In this document: positions 33,606 through 42,961 of the stretch, piece after piece
Numbering within the stretch: position 1 is the stretch's first letter
How the letters are laid out: each line of letters opens with the position of its first letter
Source of the DNA: DASRAP01 sp964503275
GTDB taxonomy: Bacteria; Gemmatimonadota; Gemmatimonadetes; Gemmatimonadales; Gemmatimonadaceae
Length of the DNA stretch: 64,000 nucleotides
Assembly: GCA_964503275.1 (NCBI GenBank)
Contig: CAZCZO010000015.1
Coordinates: 10,279 to 74,278, forward strand
Reading direction: 5' to 3'
Position numbers and translations under genes: made by a program
The notes under the pieces: generated by a model
Database searches by the model: none
Told to the model about the DNA's origin: nothing
What the model saw: the letters and a program-made list of their open reading frames with translations, nothing else

Positions 33606-35006
33606 ATGCCCCCACGCGCGTACGACCGGAGCATCACCGAAGGCCCCCTCACGCCCGCCGTCTGGAAGTTGGCGTGGCCGACCATGCTCACGAACATCGT
33701 GGGCGGCCTCCAGGGCATCATCGACCATGTCATGGTCGGCCGCATCGTCGGCTTCCAGGGCAACGCCGCCATCGGCGTGTCGTGGCAGATCTGGATCATC
33801 ATCATCGTCTTCATCTCGTCGCTGTTCACCGGGATGAGCGTGCTCGTCGCGCGCTTCGTGGGCGCGAACGAGCGCGAGAAGGTCGACCGCACGGTGTACC
33901 AGGCCTTCCTCACGGCCATGGCCCTCTCGGTCCTGGTGATGGCACCGGTGGGCTACTTCCTGGCGCCCACCCTGTTGTCGGTCGTGAACGCCACGCCCGA
34001 GGTCACGGCCGAGGCCCTGCCGTTCCTGCGCGTGATGTTCCTGTTCAGCTCGGGCATGCTGCTGTACTTCATGCTGAGCGGCGCCCTGCGCTCGGCCGGT
34101 GACGCCCGCACGCCCATGGTGCTGGGCCTGGCGATGACCATCCTGAACATCGCGCTCAACGTGGTGCTCATCCGCGGGCTCGGACCCATCCCATCGTTCG
34201 GGACCACGGGCGCGGCGATGGGCACGGTGATGGCGTCGGGTGGCGTCTCGCTCTACGCGCTGATGCGGTTGGTGCGCGGCGGCTGGGTGATCCACTTCCC
34301 ACGCGGGCAGGGCTACGGGCCCGACTGGGACATCATCAAGTCGCTGTTCAAGTTCGGCCTGCCCACCGGCATCCAAGGCATCGCGATGAACATCGGCGGC
34401 ATGCTGATGCTCGCGGTCATCGGCTCACTGCCGCAGAGCGCCGAGGCGCAGGCGGCCTTCGCGATCGGCTACTCGCAGCTGTTCTCGCTGATCACCTGGA
34501 CCGCCATGGGCCTGCTCGGCGCGTCCGCGACGGTCGCTGGCCAGAACCTCGGTGCCGGGCATCCCGAGCGCGCCGTGGAGGGCGTGGCCGCGGCGGCGCG
34601 GATGGCGGTGATCGGCGCGCTGAGCATCGGCGTGTTCTTCCTGCTGATCCCCCAGACCTTGCTGGGGATCTTCGGCGTGAGCGACGAGGCGGTGCTGCGC
34701 ATCGGGGCGCAACTGCTGCGCGTGATGAGCGTGTCGGGCATCTTCATCGCGCTGGCGCTCACCTACACCGGTGGTCTGCAGGGCACCGGCGACACCAAGA
34801 GCCCGCTGTACATCTCGATCATCTCGCAGGTGTTGGTGCCCCTGGGGATCGCCTACTCCCTGCGGGCCGCCGGCCAGCTCACGCCGCTGGGCATCTGGAT
34901 CGCGATCCTCTGCGGTCACGCCACGCGGGCGGGCCTCAGTGCGGTGCGCTTCCGGCAGGGCAAGTGGCGGCACATCCACGTGGACATCGTGCGCAGCACG
35001 GGCTGA
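33606..35006 (+). CDS. MATE-family efflux transporter
   Basis: A 466-residue inner-membrane protein with about twelve hydrophobic helices in two halves. Family signatures include LAWPTMLTNIVGGLQGIIDHVMVGR near the N-terminus, SGALRSAGDARTPM, LPTGIQGIAMN at the start of the second half, VAGQNLGAGHPERA and YTGGLQGTGDTKSPL. MATE proteins export drugs, dyes or metabolites using Na+ or H+ gradients. The start is the ATG 5 bp after the aminotransferase stop, so the two are probably co-transcribed. It ends one base from the convergent serB stop. The substrate is not predictable. Confidence 0.92.
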   Translation: MPPRAYDRSITEGPLTPAVWKLAWPTMLTNIVGGLQGIIDHVMVGRIVGFQGNAAIGVSWQIWIIIIVFISSLFTGMSVLVARFVGANEREKVDRTVYQAFLTAMALSVLVMAPVGYFLAPTLLSVVNATPEVTAEALPFLRVMFLFSSGMLLYFMLSGALRSAGDARTPMVLGLAMTILNIALNVVLIRGLGPIPSFGTTGAAMGTVMASGGVSLYALMRLVRGGWVIHFPRGQGYGPDWDIIKSLFKFGLPTGIQGIAMNIGGMLMLAVIGSLPQSAEAQAAFAIGYSQLFSLITWTAMGLLGASATVAGQNLGAGHPERAVEGVAAAARMAVIGALSIGVFFLLIPQTLLGIFGVSDEAVLRIGAQLLRVMSVSGIFIALALTYTGGLQGTGDTKSPLYISIISQVLVPLGIAYSLRAAGQLTPLGIWIAILCGHATRAGLSAVRFRQGKWRHIHVDIVRSTG

Positions 35007-35007
35007 G

Positions 35008-35670
35008 TCAGTCCGTCGTCATCCGGTCCCAGAGCTCCGCGAAGCTCGTGACCTCGGCGGCGGCCTGCGCCACCACCGTCGGACGACGCACGAACCCCGA
35101 GTACGCCCAGAAGGCATCGACCACGCTGCGCAGCTCGGCGTCGGTGCTGCCGTCCCCCACCGCGAGCACCGGCCCCTCGACCGCGCCTACGGCCCGCACC
35201 ACGGCCGGCTTCCCGCCCGCGCGGGCCAGGGGCGAGGCCTCGTCGAAGCCCGCGTAGCCCCCGTTGCTGTCGCCGTAGAGGTCCACCGCGTGCACGTCGG
35301 CCGTGTCGATGCCCAGCACAGCGGCCATCGGGAGCAATGCGGCCCTCAGGCCTCCACTCACGATGATCCACCGCACCCCGGCGAGTCGCCCGAGCGCGAT
35401 CACCTCCCGGGCACCGGGTGCCAGGTGCGCGATGTACGCATCGGCGAGGGCGACCAGTGCCCGGCGGTCCGGCGCGATGGCCCGCAGACGCGCGCCGTAC
35501 ACCGCTTCGAGCGGGAGCTCACCGCGCATGGCGGCATCGGTCTGCGCGCGCACCGTGGCCGCGACCGCCTCGCCGCGCTGCTCCGCGAGCCAGTCCACGC
35601 CCTCGATGGCACTCAGCGTGGAGTCGGCATCGAGGATCACCGTGCGATAGCGCACGCGCAGGCCGCTCAC
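35008..35670 (-). CDS. serB: HAD-family phosphatase, probable phosphoserine phosphatase
   Basis: 220 residues from a GTG that overlaps the FAD-oxidase stop (GTGA). The open frame extends much further upstream but only as a shadow of that gene. HAD motif I is ILDADSTLSAIEGVDWL (DxDST nucleophile), motif II is WIIVSGGL, and motif IV is VLAVGDGSTDAELRS, all in the order of SerB-type enzymes. The last step of the phosphorylated serine pathway (O-phospho-L-serine to serine) fits its place with serA and serC. The D-A-D-S-T and GDGSTD wording differs slightly from classical SerB (DFDST, GDGAND), so another small phosphomonoester is possible, but context favours phosphoserine. Confidence 0.82.
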   Translation of the reverse strand: MSGLRVRYRTVILDADSTLSAIEGVDWLAEQRGEAVAATVRAQTDAAMRGELPLEAVYGARLRAIAPDRRALVALADAYIAHLAPGAREVIALGRLAGVRWIIVSGGLRAALLPMAAVLGIDTADVHAVDLYGDSNGGYAGFDEASPLARAGGKPAVVRAVGAVEGPVLAVGDGSTDAELRSVVDAFWAYSGFVRRPTVVAQAAAEVTSFAELWDRMTTD

Positions 35671-37022
35671 AGGATGTTCCCCGGTGCGAGGAGCCCCGCG
35701 GGGTCCAGTTCCCGCTTGATCGCGCGCATCAGGCCGAGCTGCAGCGCGCTGGCCTGCAGCGGCAGCCACTTGGCCTTCACCTTGCCGATGCCGTGCTCGG
35801 CGGCGACGGTCCCGCCCATGCCGACGACCGCGTGCAGCGTCTGCTCGACCACGGCCTCGTAGCGCGCGACCTCGGCGGCATCGCAGGCCACGAAGTTCTG
35901 ATGCGGATGCCCATTGCCGAGATGCCCATACGTCACCGCCCGCGGCACGCCCGCCGCGTCGGCGATCGCGTCCGCGCGGGCGAGCATCTCGGCGGCGCGC
36001 GCATACGGCACCGCCCAGTCGGTCGAGATGCGGCGCCCGCCCTGCGCGAGGAACGGCGCCACGCGCTCGTGCATGGTCGCCGGCACCGCATGCCGGAGCC
36101 GCCGCGCCGACTTGAGCGCCGCGTCGCCATCGAAGATGCGCGCGTCGTCCACGCGCGCCGCGAAGCGCTCGGCCAAGGCGAGCCAGTCCTCGAAGGGCAT
36201 CGCGTCGGGGCCGGCATGCTCGAGGTACACCATCGCATCGCCGTCCTGCGCCCAGGACTCGCTGCCGCGCGCGATGCGGAACGACTCGGCGTCGAAGTAC
36301 TCGAGGCAACGCGGGGCGAGGGTCTCGCTCCGGCGCGCGGCGACGATGAACGCCAGCGCCTGCGCGGTGGACGGGAACGGCAGTGCCAGCCCCGTCTCGA
36401 CCTCCGGCCGCGGCAGCAGCGACAACTCGGCCGCGAGCACGATGCCCAGCGTCCCCTCGCTGCCGATGAACCAGTCGATGGGATCCTGCGCCGGCGCGTA
36501 GCCCACGGTGTTCTTCTCCAGCGCCGAGCGCCGCAGCTCGATCACCTCGCCCGAGGCCAGCGCGACGGTCAGGCCGATCACGTGCCGCCGCGTCGCGCCG
36601 TAGCGCAGCGTGCGGGGCCCCGACGCGTTGCAGGCGATCGACCCACCAACGGTGCACTCCTGGTCACTGGTGGGGTCGGGTGCGAAGAACAGGCCCTCGC
36701 CCGCGAGCACGCGGTCGAGGTCGCCCAGCAGCACGCCGGGCTCCACGCGCACCGTCCGCCGCGACCCATCGAGGTCGAGCACCCGGTCCATGGCGCGCGT
36801 CGACACCACCACGCCGCGCGCCGCGATGGACGCACCGGTGGTGCTGGTCTGCGCGCCGGCCATCGTGATGGGCGTTCCGCTGGCGCGCGACGCTGCCAAC
36901 GCATCGAGCAGCGCGGCGGCGTCCTGCGCGCGCACGACGCCGTCGGGAAGCATCCACAGCCCCGAGGCATCGCGCGCGTAGGCCGCGCGCACGGACTCGT
37001 CACGCTCGATATGCACGGTCAC
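35667..37022 (-). CDS. FAD-linked 2-hydroxyacid dehydrogenase, likely D-2-hydroxyglutarate dehydrogenase
   Basis: A 451-residue FAD-binding oxidase/transferase of the VAO/GlcD type. The FAD domain has ITMAGAQTSTTGASIAARGV, the pyrophosphate-binding PDPTSDQECTVGGSIACNAS and GSEGTLGIV. The C-terminal substrate domain has YGHLGNGHPHQNF (metal-binding His) and AAEHGIGKVK (catalytic His). Known activities in the family are D-lactate, glycolate and D-2-hydroxyglutarate oxidation. It lies between serA and serB with GTGA overlaps on both sides. PGDH (SerA) reduces 2-oxoglutarate to D-2-hydroxyglutarate in several bacteria, and a coupled D-2-hydroxyglutarate dehydrogenase is known in Pseudomonas. That makes this the most economical reading, but a lactate or glycolate enzyme cannot be excluded by sequence. 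Confidence 0.82.
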   Translation of the reverse strand: MTVHIERDESVRAAYARDASGLWMLPDGVVRAQDAAALLDALAASRASGTPITMAGAQTSTTGASIAARGVVVSTRAMDRVLDLDGSRRTVRVEPGVLLGDLDRVLAGEGLFFAPDPTSDQECTVGGSIACNASGPRTLRYGATRRHVIGLTVALASGEVIELRRSALEKNTVGYAPAQDPIDWFIGSEGTLGIVLAAELSLLPRPEVETGLALPFPSTAQALAFIVAARRSETLAPRCLEYFDAESFRIARGSESWAQDGDAMVYLEHAGPDAMPFEDWLALAERFAARVDDARIFDGDAALKSARRLRHAVPATMHERVAPFLAQGGRRISTDWAVPYARAAEMLARADAIADAAGVPRAVTYGHLGNGHPHQNFVACDAAEVARYEAVVEQTLHAVVGMGGTVAAEHGIGKVKAKWLPLQASALQLGLMRAIKRELDPAGLLAPGNIL

Positions 37023-38623
37023 CCGTCGAGATGCACGACGCTCGCGCTCTGCACCTCGGGGATCGCCAGCAGGCGCTCGCGCACCTCGTGGCCCGGCACC
37101 CCATCGACCGAGATGACGGCGAGCGCCTCACCACCGGCCGCCAACCGCGCCTGATGATACTCGGCGATGTTCACGCCGAGGTCGCCGAGCAAGGTGCCGA
37201 CGCGCCCGATGACGCCCGGCACGTCGTGGTTGGTGAGCACGATCAAGGTGCCGCGCGGCGCGACGTCAACGTGGAAGCGGCCGATGCGCGTGAGCCGCGG
37301 TGGCGCGTCGGCCGCGGCCACGCCCCCCACGCGCAGCTCCTCCCCGCCGGCACGCACGCGCACCTCGATGGCCCGCGGGTGCGGCGGGTCGCCCCCCTCG
37401 GCGACGCTGAGCTCGACGCCACGCTGGGCAGCCACGGTCCGCACGTTGATGTAGTTCAGACGGTCGCCGGCCACGACGCCCGACAGCGCGCCCGCGGCCG
37501 CGGCCGCCAGCACCAACGACGCGGCCGCCGAGAACTCGGGGCCCACCTTGATGCTGATCCCCTCGAAGGCCCGGGCCCCGCGGTCGCTGAGCCGCGTGCG
37601 GGCCACGGCGGCCGCATGCCGCGCCAGCGCCAGCGCGGGCCGCACACTGCGCCAGTCGTCGAGTCCCGAGGTGATGTTCACCGAGCGCGAGAGTTCGCCC
37701 TCGAGTAAGGCATCGCGCACCGCCGCGCAGACGTCGATCGCGACATCGCGCTGTGCCTCGATGGTGGAGGCACCGAGGTGGGGGAGCAACAACATGTTCG
37801 TGTGCGGACAGTAGGCGTGTTCGCCCGTCAGCGGCTCGGCCGTGTAGACATCGAGCACCGCGCCGCGCAGCCGTCCACTCGCGCAGGCCTCGCGCAGCGC
37901 CGCGTCATCGACGATCCCTCCGCGGGCCAGGTTGCAGACGATCGCCCCGGCGCGCAGCCGGGCGAGGGCGGCGGCATCGATCAGGCCACGGGTCTCGTCG
38001 GTGAGTGGGGTGTGGACCGTGACGATGTCGCTCGCCTCCAGCAGGGCCTCGAGCGTCTCCAGGCGGCTCACCCCCATCGCCACGAAGCGATCGCCGGCGA
38101 TGTAGGGGTCGTAGGCCAGCACGGTCACGCCGAACGGCTTGGCGCGCGCCGCGATCGCCGAGCCGATGCGCCCGAGGCCCACGATGCCGAGCGTCCGGCC
38201 GCGTAGCTCCCATCCCATCAGCGCACTGCGCTCCCAACGGCCCTCGTGCATGGAGCGGTCCGCCCGCGGGATGTGCCGCAGCAGCGACAGCAGGGCACCG
38301 AAGAACAGCTCGGCCACCGCGACCGTGTTGCCGCCCGGCGCGTTGATCACGGCGATGCCCAACTCGGTCGCGACGTCCATCGCGATGTTGTCGATGCCGA
38401 CCCCGGCCCGGCCCACCACGCGGAGGCGGCTCCCGGTGCGCAGGACGTCGGCAGAGATCTTCGTGGCCGAGCGGCCGACGATCGCGTCGTAGTCCGCGAT
38501 GCGCGACAGCAGCTCGGGGACCGGCAGTGTGGGGACGACGTCCACCTCGAACTCGGGGACCGACGTCAGCAGGGTGACGCCCTCGGGGTCGATCTCATCG
38601 GTCACGAGCAGGCGGAGCGGCAT
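37019..38623 (-). CDS. serA: D-3-phosphoglycerate dehydrogenase, long ACT-domain type
   Basis: 534 residues from the ATG at 38623 (MPLRLLVTDEIDPEGVTLL). The substrate-binding and NAD-binding domains form residues 1-315: GRAGVGIDNIAMDVATELG, the Rossmann loop LGIVGLGRIGSAIA, ARGGIVDDAAL (catalytic Arg) and LLPHLGASTIEAQ (catalytic His). An intervening ASB-type domain (about 320-450) and a C-terminal ACT domain (about 455-534; VLTNHDVPGVIGRVGTLLG) complete the long form seen in mycobacteria and Bacillus. It catalyses the first committed step of serine synthesis and is usually serine-inhibited through the ACT domain. The next gene on the strand, an FAD oxidase, overlaps the stop (GTGA); serC is divergent, 175 bp away. 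Confidence 0.94.
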   Translation of the reverse strand: MPLRLLVTDEIDPEGVTLLTSVPEFEVDVVPTLPVPELLSRIADYDAIVGRSATKISADVLRTGSRLRVVGRAGVGIDNIAMDVATELGIAVINAPGGNTVAVAELFFGALLSLLRHIPRADRSMHEGRWERSALMGWELRGRTLGIVGLGRIGSAIAARAKPFGVTVLAYDPYIAGDRFVAMGVSRLETLEALLEASDIVTVHTPLTDETRGLIDAAALARLRAGAIVCNLARGGIVDDAALREACASGRLRGAVLDVYTAEPLTGEHAYCPHTNMLLLPHLGASTIEAQRDVAIDVCAAVRDALLEGELSRSVNITSGLDDWRSVRPALALARHAAAVARTRLSDRGARAFEGISIKVGPEFSAAASLVLAAAAAGALSGVVAGDRLNYINVRTVAAQRGVELSVAEGGDPPHPRAIEVRVRAGGEELRVGGVAAADAPPRLTRIGRFHVDVAPRGTLIVLTNHDVPGVIGRVGTLLGDLGVNIAEYHQARLAAGGEALAVISVDGVPGHEVRERLLAIPEVQSASVVHLDG

Positions 38624-38787
38624 ACGCAGCAGGCGGGGGCAGATAGGTGGAGAGGTGACGCGCCGGCACGTGGGGGGTCGCGTAGGACACCCCGCGTCGC
38701 GCGGCGAGGCCGGGCGTCGTGCGATGCCGAAGTATGTCCTGCTGACCGCGTGGGCGCCCCGCTGTTTCGGGGAGGACGCGACCCTGC

Positions 38788-38793
38788 TAGCAT
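38788..38793 (+). promoter_or_regulatory. Start-proximal -10-like hexamer (TAGCAT) before serC
   Basis: TAGCAT ends 5 nt before the serC ATG in the 175-bp serA/serC divergent gap. There is no Shine-Dalgarno motif between it and the start, so a leaderless serC mRNA is predicted. No operator-like palindrome stands out in the gap. Confidence 0.45.
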
Positions 38794-38798
38794 CCAGC

Positions 38799-39866
38799 AT
38801 GCCCCACATCTACAACTTCGCGGCGGGACCCGCCGCACTCCCCGACCCGGTCCGCGAGCGACTGGCGTCGCTGTTCGCTGTGCCCGACGACTTCGCGCCG
38901 TCCCTGCTGGAACAGAGCCACCGGGGGCCGCGGTTCCTCGACATCGCTGCGCGGCTGCGGTCGTCCTTGCGGCGGCACTTGGGGCTCGACGAGGAGTTCG
39001 AGGTCCTGCTCATGGCGGGCGGCTCACAACTGCAGTTCGCCATGCTGCCCATGAACCTGGCGGCGGGGCAGCCCGTGGCCTACGTGGAGTCTGGGCACTG
39101 GAGCGCGATGGCGATCGATCAGGCCCGCCCGGTCGCCGACGTGCGCGTGGTCTTCAGCGGGCGCCCCAGCAACTTCACGGCCCTCCCGGCCATCGCGGAC
39201 GTCCCCGGTGATGCGGCCTATCTGCACTACTGCAGCAACGAGACCGTGCATGGCGTGCAGTTCGCGGCGCCGCCGGCGAGCCCGGTGCCGGTGATCGCGG
39301 ACCTGTCGTCGGAGCTGTTCTCGCGACCCTTCCCCTTTGCGTCGCTGGGGGGGCTGTACGCGTGTACGCAGAAGAACCTGGGCATCCCCGGCCTCACGGT
39401 GGTGGCGCTGCGCCGCGACCTGATCGAGCGCGCGCCGGCGACGCTGCCAGGCATGCTCAGCTACCGCGCCTGGGCGGCGGCCGACTCCATGCCGAACACA
39501 CCGAGCACGCCGGCGTGGATCGTCGCGGTCGAGATGCTCGACTGGCTCGAGCGCGAAGGAGGCGTGGCCGCCATGGGCACCCGCAGTGCGCGCAAGGCCG
39601 AGACGCTGTACGCCTGCATCGACCGGCACGCGCTGTACCGGTGCCCGGTGGACCGGACGGCGCGGTCCCAGATGAACGCCGTGTTCCGACTCGCCGACCC
39701 GGCGCGCGAGCCGGCCTTCCTGGCGGCCGCCGCCGAGGCCGGTCTCGTGGGCTTGGAGGGGCACCGCGCCGTCGGCGGCATTCGCGTCAGCCTGTACAAC
39801 GCGATCTCGCAGGAGGCGGTGGATACATTGGTGCAGTTCATGGACCACTTCGCGGGGCAGGGGTAG
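38799..39866 (+). CDS. serC: Phosphoserine aminotransferase
   Basis: A 355-residue class V PLP aminotransferase. It opens MPHIYNFAAGPAALPDPVRE, the SerC hallmark (NFxAGPAxLP), continues with EQSHRGPRFLDIA and places the PLP Lys in YACTQKNLGIPGLTVVALR. It also has NTPSTPAWIV and the C-terminal GLVGLEGHRAVGGIRVSLYNA. It converts 3-phosphohydroxypyruvate and glutamate to phosphoserine and 2-oxoglutarate, which makes it the middle step between SerA and SerB encoded divergently next door. The reading frame is open upstream, but homology starts exactly at this ATG and a TAGCAT box lies 5 nt before it. A hairpin and tandem repeat follow the stop. Confidence 0.95.
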   Translation: MPHIYNFAAGPAALPDPVRERLASLFAVPDDFAPSLLEQSHRGPRFLDIAARLRSSLRRHLGLDEEFEVLLMAGGSQLQFAMLPMNLAAGQPVAYVESGHWSAMAIDQARPVADVRVVFSGRPSNFTALPAIADVPGDAAYLHYCSNETVHGVQFAAPPASPVPVIADLSSELFSRPFPFASLGGLYACTQKNLGIPGLTVVALRRDLIERAPATLPGMLSYRAWAAADSMPNTPSTPAWIVAVEMLDWLEREGGVAAMGTRSARKAETLYACIDRHALYRCPVDRTARSQMNAVFRLADPAREPAFLAAAAEAGLVGLEGHRAVGGIRVSLYNAISQEAVDTLVQFMDHFAGQG

Positions 39867-39878
39867 GGTCGCGGCTCG

Positions 39879-39916
39879 GCGCGGGCGGACGCTGGTGGCG
39901 CGGGCGGACACCGGTG
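39879..39916 (+). repeat. Two tandem 19-bp units after serC
   Basis: Units at 39879-39897 and 39898-39916 read GCGCGGGCGGAC followed by GCTGGTG or ACCGGTG (17 of 19 identical). A third, degenerate start (GCGCCCGCG) follows. The second unit supplies the left arm of the hairpin at 39899-39925. Confidence 0.6.
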
Positions 39917-39925
39917 GCGCCCGCG
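39899..39925 (+). terminator. GC-rich hairpin downstream of serC
   Basis: CGCGGGCG (39899-39906) and CGCCCGCG (39918-39925) form a perfect 8-bp stem around an 11-nt loop, 33 nt after the serC stop. It could end serC transcription ahead of the regulator gene. No T-tract follows. Confidence 0.45.
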
Positions 39926-39970
39926 GGGCGGCGCGATACCGATCGCCCACGGCGATGCTCCCCACAGGCC

Positions 39971-39999
39971 TTGACCCCGCGCCTTCGCGGAACAACCTT
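39971..39999 (+). promoter_or_regulatory. Promoter candidate for the SahR-like regulator
   Basis: TTGACC (39971-39976) with a 17-bp spacer precedes AACCTT (39994-39999). This would start transcription near 40006, inside the palindrome at 39999-40020. It is one of the few TTGACA-like -35 elements in the window. Confidence 0.4.
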
Positions 40000-40020
40000 T
40001 CATCCGGATATACGGATGAA
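39999..40020. promoter_or_regulatory. 22-bp operator-like palindrome on the regulator's start codon
   Basis: TTCATCCG and CGGATGAA are perfect 8-bp inverted arms around GATATA; the whole 22-bp element is palindromic except for one central base pair. It covers the ATG at 40016 and the predicted transcription start. It fits autoregulation by the dimeric winged-helix protein encoded just downstream. Confidence 0.7.
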
Positions 40021-40954
40021 TACGGCCACCCTCTTCGATCGCGTCGCCGCTGTGGCGGACCCGCTGCGCGCGCGCATCCTCCTCGCCGTCGAGCCGCAGG
40101 CGCTCACGGTGTCGGAGCTGCGCGATGTGCTGCAGTTGCCCCAGTCCACCGTCAGCCGACACCTCAAGACGCTCGCGGACTCGGGGTGGCTGACCACGCG
40201 CGAGCACGGGACCTCGAATCACTACCGGCTCGACCTGCGCGCGCTCGATGCCGGTGCGCGGCGCGTGTGGCAGTCGATCCGCGACGAGACCGAGCAGCTG
40301 CCTGCCGCACAGCAGGATGCCACGCGCATCCGCAGCGTGCTGGCCAGCCGCCAGTCCCGCTCCCAGGCGTTCTTCGCGACCGCCGGCGCGCAGTGGGACA
40401 AACTGCGCAGCGAGCTCTTCGGGGCGCGTGCCGAGTTGTTCGCGCTGGCCGGACTGTTGCGTGAGACCGACACGGTCGGAGATCTGGGCTGCGGGACCGG
40501 TGCCCTCGCCGAGGTGGTCGCGCCGTTCGCCGCGTCGGTGGTCGCGATCGATGAGAGCAGCGCGATGCTCAGCGCGGCGCGCGCGCGGCTGCGCCGCTTT
40601 GAGCAGGTCGAGGTGCGCCGCGGCACGCTCGAGGCGCTCCCGCTGGACGACGCGAGTCTCGACGTGGCGTTCATGACCCTGGTGCTCGCGTACGTCGCGG
40701 AGCCCGTCCAAGCGCTGGCCGAAGCACGCCGGGTGCTGCGCGGTCCGCGGAGTCGGCTCCTGGTGGTGGACATGCTGCCCCACGACCGCACCGAGTACCA
40801 GCAGACGATGGGGCATATCCGCCTCGGCGTCTCACCCGACGACCTCACGCAGTGGGCGAACGCTGCGGGCTTCCGCCGCGTTCGTCACCATCCGCTCCCT
40901 CCAGCGCCCCAGACCAAGGGGCCGACCTTGTTCCTCGCGGCGCTCGCCGCCTGA
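40016..40954 (+). CDS. ArsR-type regulator fused to a SAM methyltransferase domain (SahR-like)
   Basis: 312 residues. Residues about 1-85 are an ArsR winged helix (ALTVSELRDVLQLPQSTVSRHLKTL is the recognition region, followed by the wing TREHGTSNHYRLD). Residues about 140-300 are a class I methyltransferase fold (VGDLGCGTGALAEVV, VAIDESSAML, RLLVVDMLPHDRTEYQ). The same architecture is found in SahR, a regulator that senses S-adenosylhomocysteine through its methyltransferase-like domain and controls ahcY and methionine-cycle genes. Here ahcY starts 26 bp downstream. The ATG lies inside a near-perfect palindrome, implying self-repression. The open frame extends upstream, but the HTH begins right at this start. 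True methyltransferase activity is unlikely but not excluded. Confidence 0.85.
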   Translation: MNTATLFDRVAAVADPLRARILLAVEPQALTVSELRDVLQLPQSTVSRHLKTLADSGWLTTREHGTSNHYRLDLRALDAGARRVWQSIRDETEQLPAAQQDATRIRSVLASRQSRSQAFFATAGAQWDKLRSELFGARAELFALAGLLRETDTVGDLGCGTGALAEVVAPFAASVVAIDESSAMLSAARARLRRFEQVEVRRGTLEALPLDDASLDVAFMTLVLAYVAEPVQALAEARRVLRGPRSRLLVVDMLPHDRTEYQQTMGHIRLGVSPDDLTQWANAAGFRRVRHHPLPPAPQTKGPTLFLAALAA

Positions 40955-40980
40955 TCACGCCGTTCCTCTTCCACCATCCC

Positions 40981-42495
<1,515 letters not shown>

Positions 42496-42497
42496 GG

Positions 42498-42929
42498 GTG
42501 ACGCTGCCCAACGCCGCCCCATCGAGCCCCTTCGACCAGGTCGGAGGGGCCGACGGGGTCCGTCGGCTCGTGGACCGCTTCTACGACCTCATGGACGAAG
42601 CGCCCGAGGCCGCGAACATCCGGCGCTTGCACGCGACCAGTCTCAAGGTCTCGCGCGAGAAGCTGTATCAATACTTGACGGGGTGGCTCGGCGGGCCGCC
42701 GTTGTACGAGGAGCGCTACGGCCACCCACGGCTTCGCATGCGCCACATGCCGTTCGCGATCGGTGCGCGGGAGCGGGACGAGTGGCTGTGGTGCATGGAG
42801 AAGGCCCTCGGCGAGCATCCCATGCCGGACCCGCTGCGGGAGGCCCTGCGGGCCAAGCTCCGCCATTTGGCGGACTTCATGCGGAACACGGACGAGCCAC
42901 CTACGGGGGGGCGGGCTCCGCTGCTCTAG
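42498..42929 (+). CDS. Group II truncated haemoglobin
   Basis: 143 residues from a GTG 2 bp after the ahcY stop. FDQVGGADGVRRLVDRFYDLM is the A/B-helix start of truncated globins. KLYQYLTGWLGGPPLYEERYGH and RLRMRHMPFAIGARERDEW contain the E/F region with the proximal His in RHMPF. The Trp of DEWLWCMEKAL is the G8 Trp of group II (trHbO-type) proteins. Such globins bind O2, NO or peroxides. Co-transcription with ahcY and the SahR-like regulator is likely from the spacing, but no biochemical link is obvious. The last ~12 residues (PPTGGRAPLL) are a flexible tail. Confidence 0.9.
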   Translation: MTLPNAAPSSPFDQVGGADGVRRLVDRFYDLMDEAPEAANIRRLHATSLKVSREKLYQYLTGWLGGPPLYEERYGHPRLRMRHMPFAIGARERDEWLWCMEKALGEHPMPDPLREALRAKLRHLADFMRNTDEPPTGGRAPLL

Positions 42930-42961
42930 CGAGCGCCGGTGCCGGGGCGCACATTCCTCGT

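Noticed and set aside
32272..35006. Biosynthetic gene cluster suggested by an isopenicillin-N-epimerase-like protein next to a MATE pump
   Set aside because: No NRPS, PKS, RiPP or synthetase gene is nearby, and class V PLP enzymes and MATE pumps are common on their own.
40016..40954. Fused regulator as a genuine ArsR metal sensor or ArsM-like arsenite methyltransferase
   Set aside because: No cysteine metal motif (ELCVCDL type) in the HTH and no arsenic genes nearby; the ahcY neighbour points to SAH sensing.
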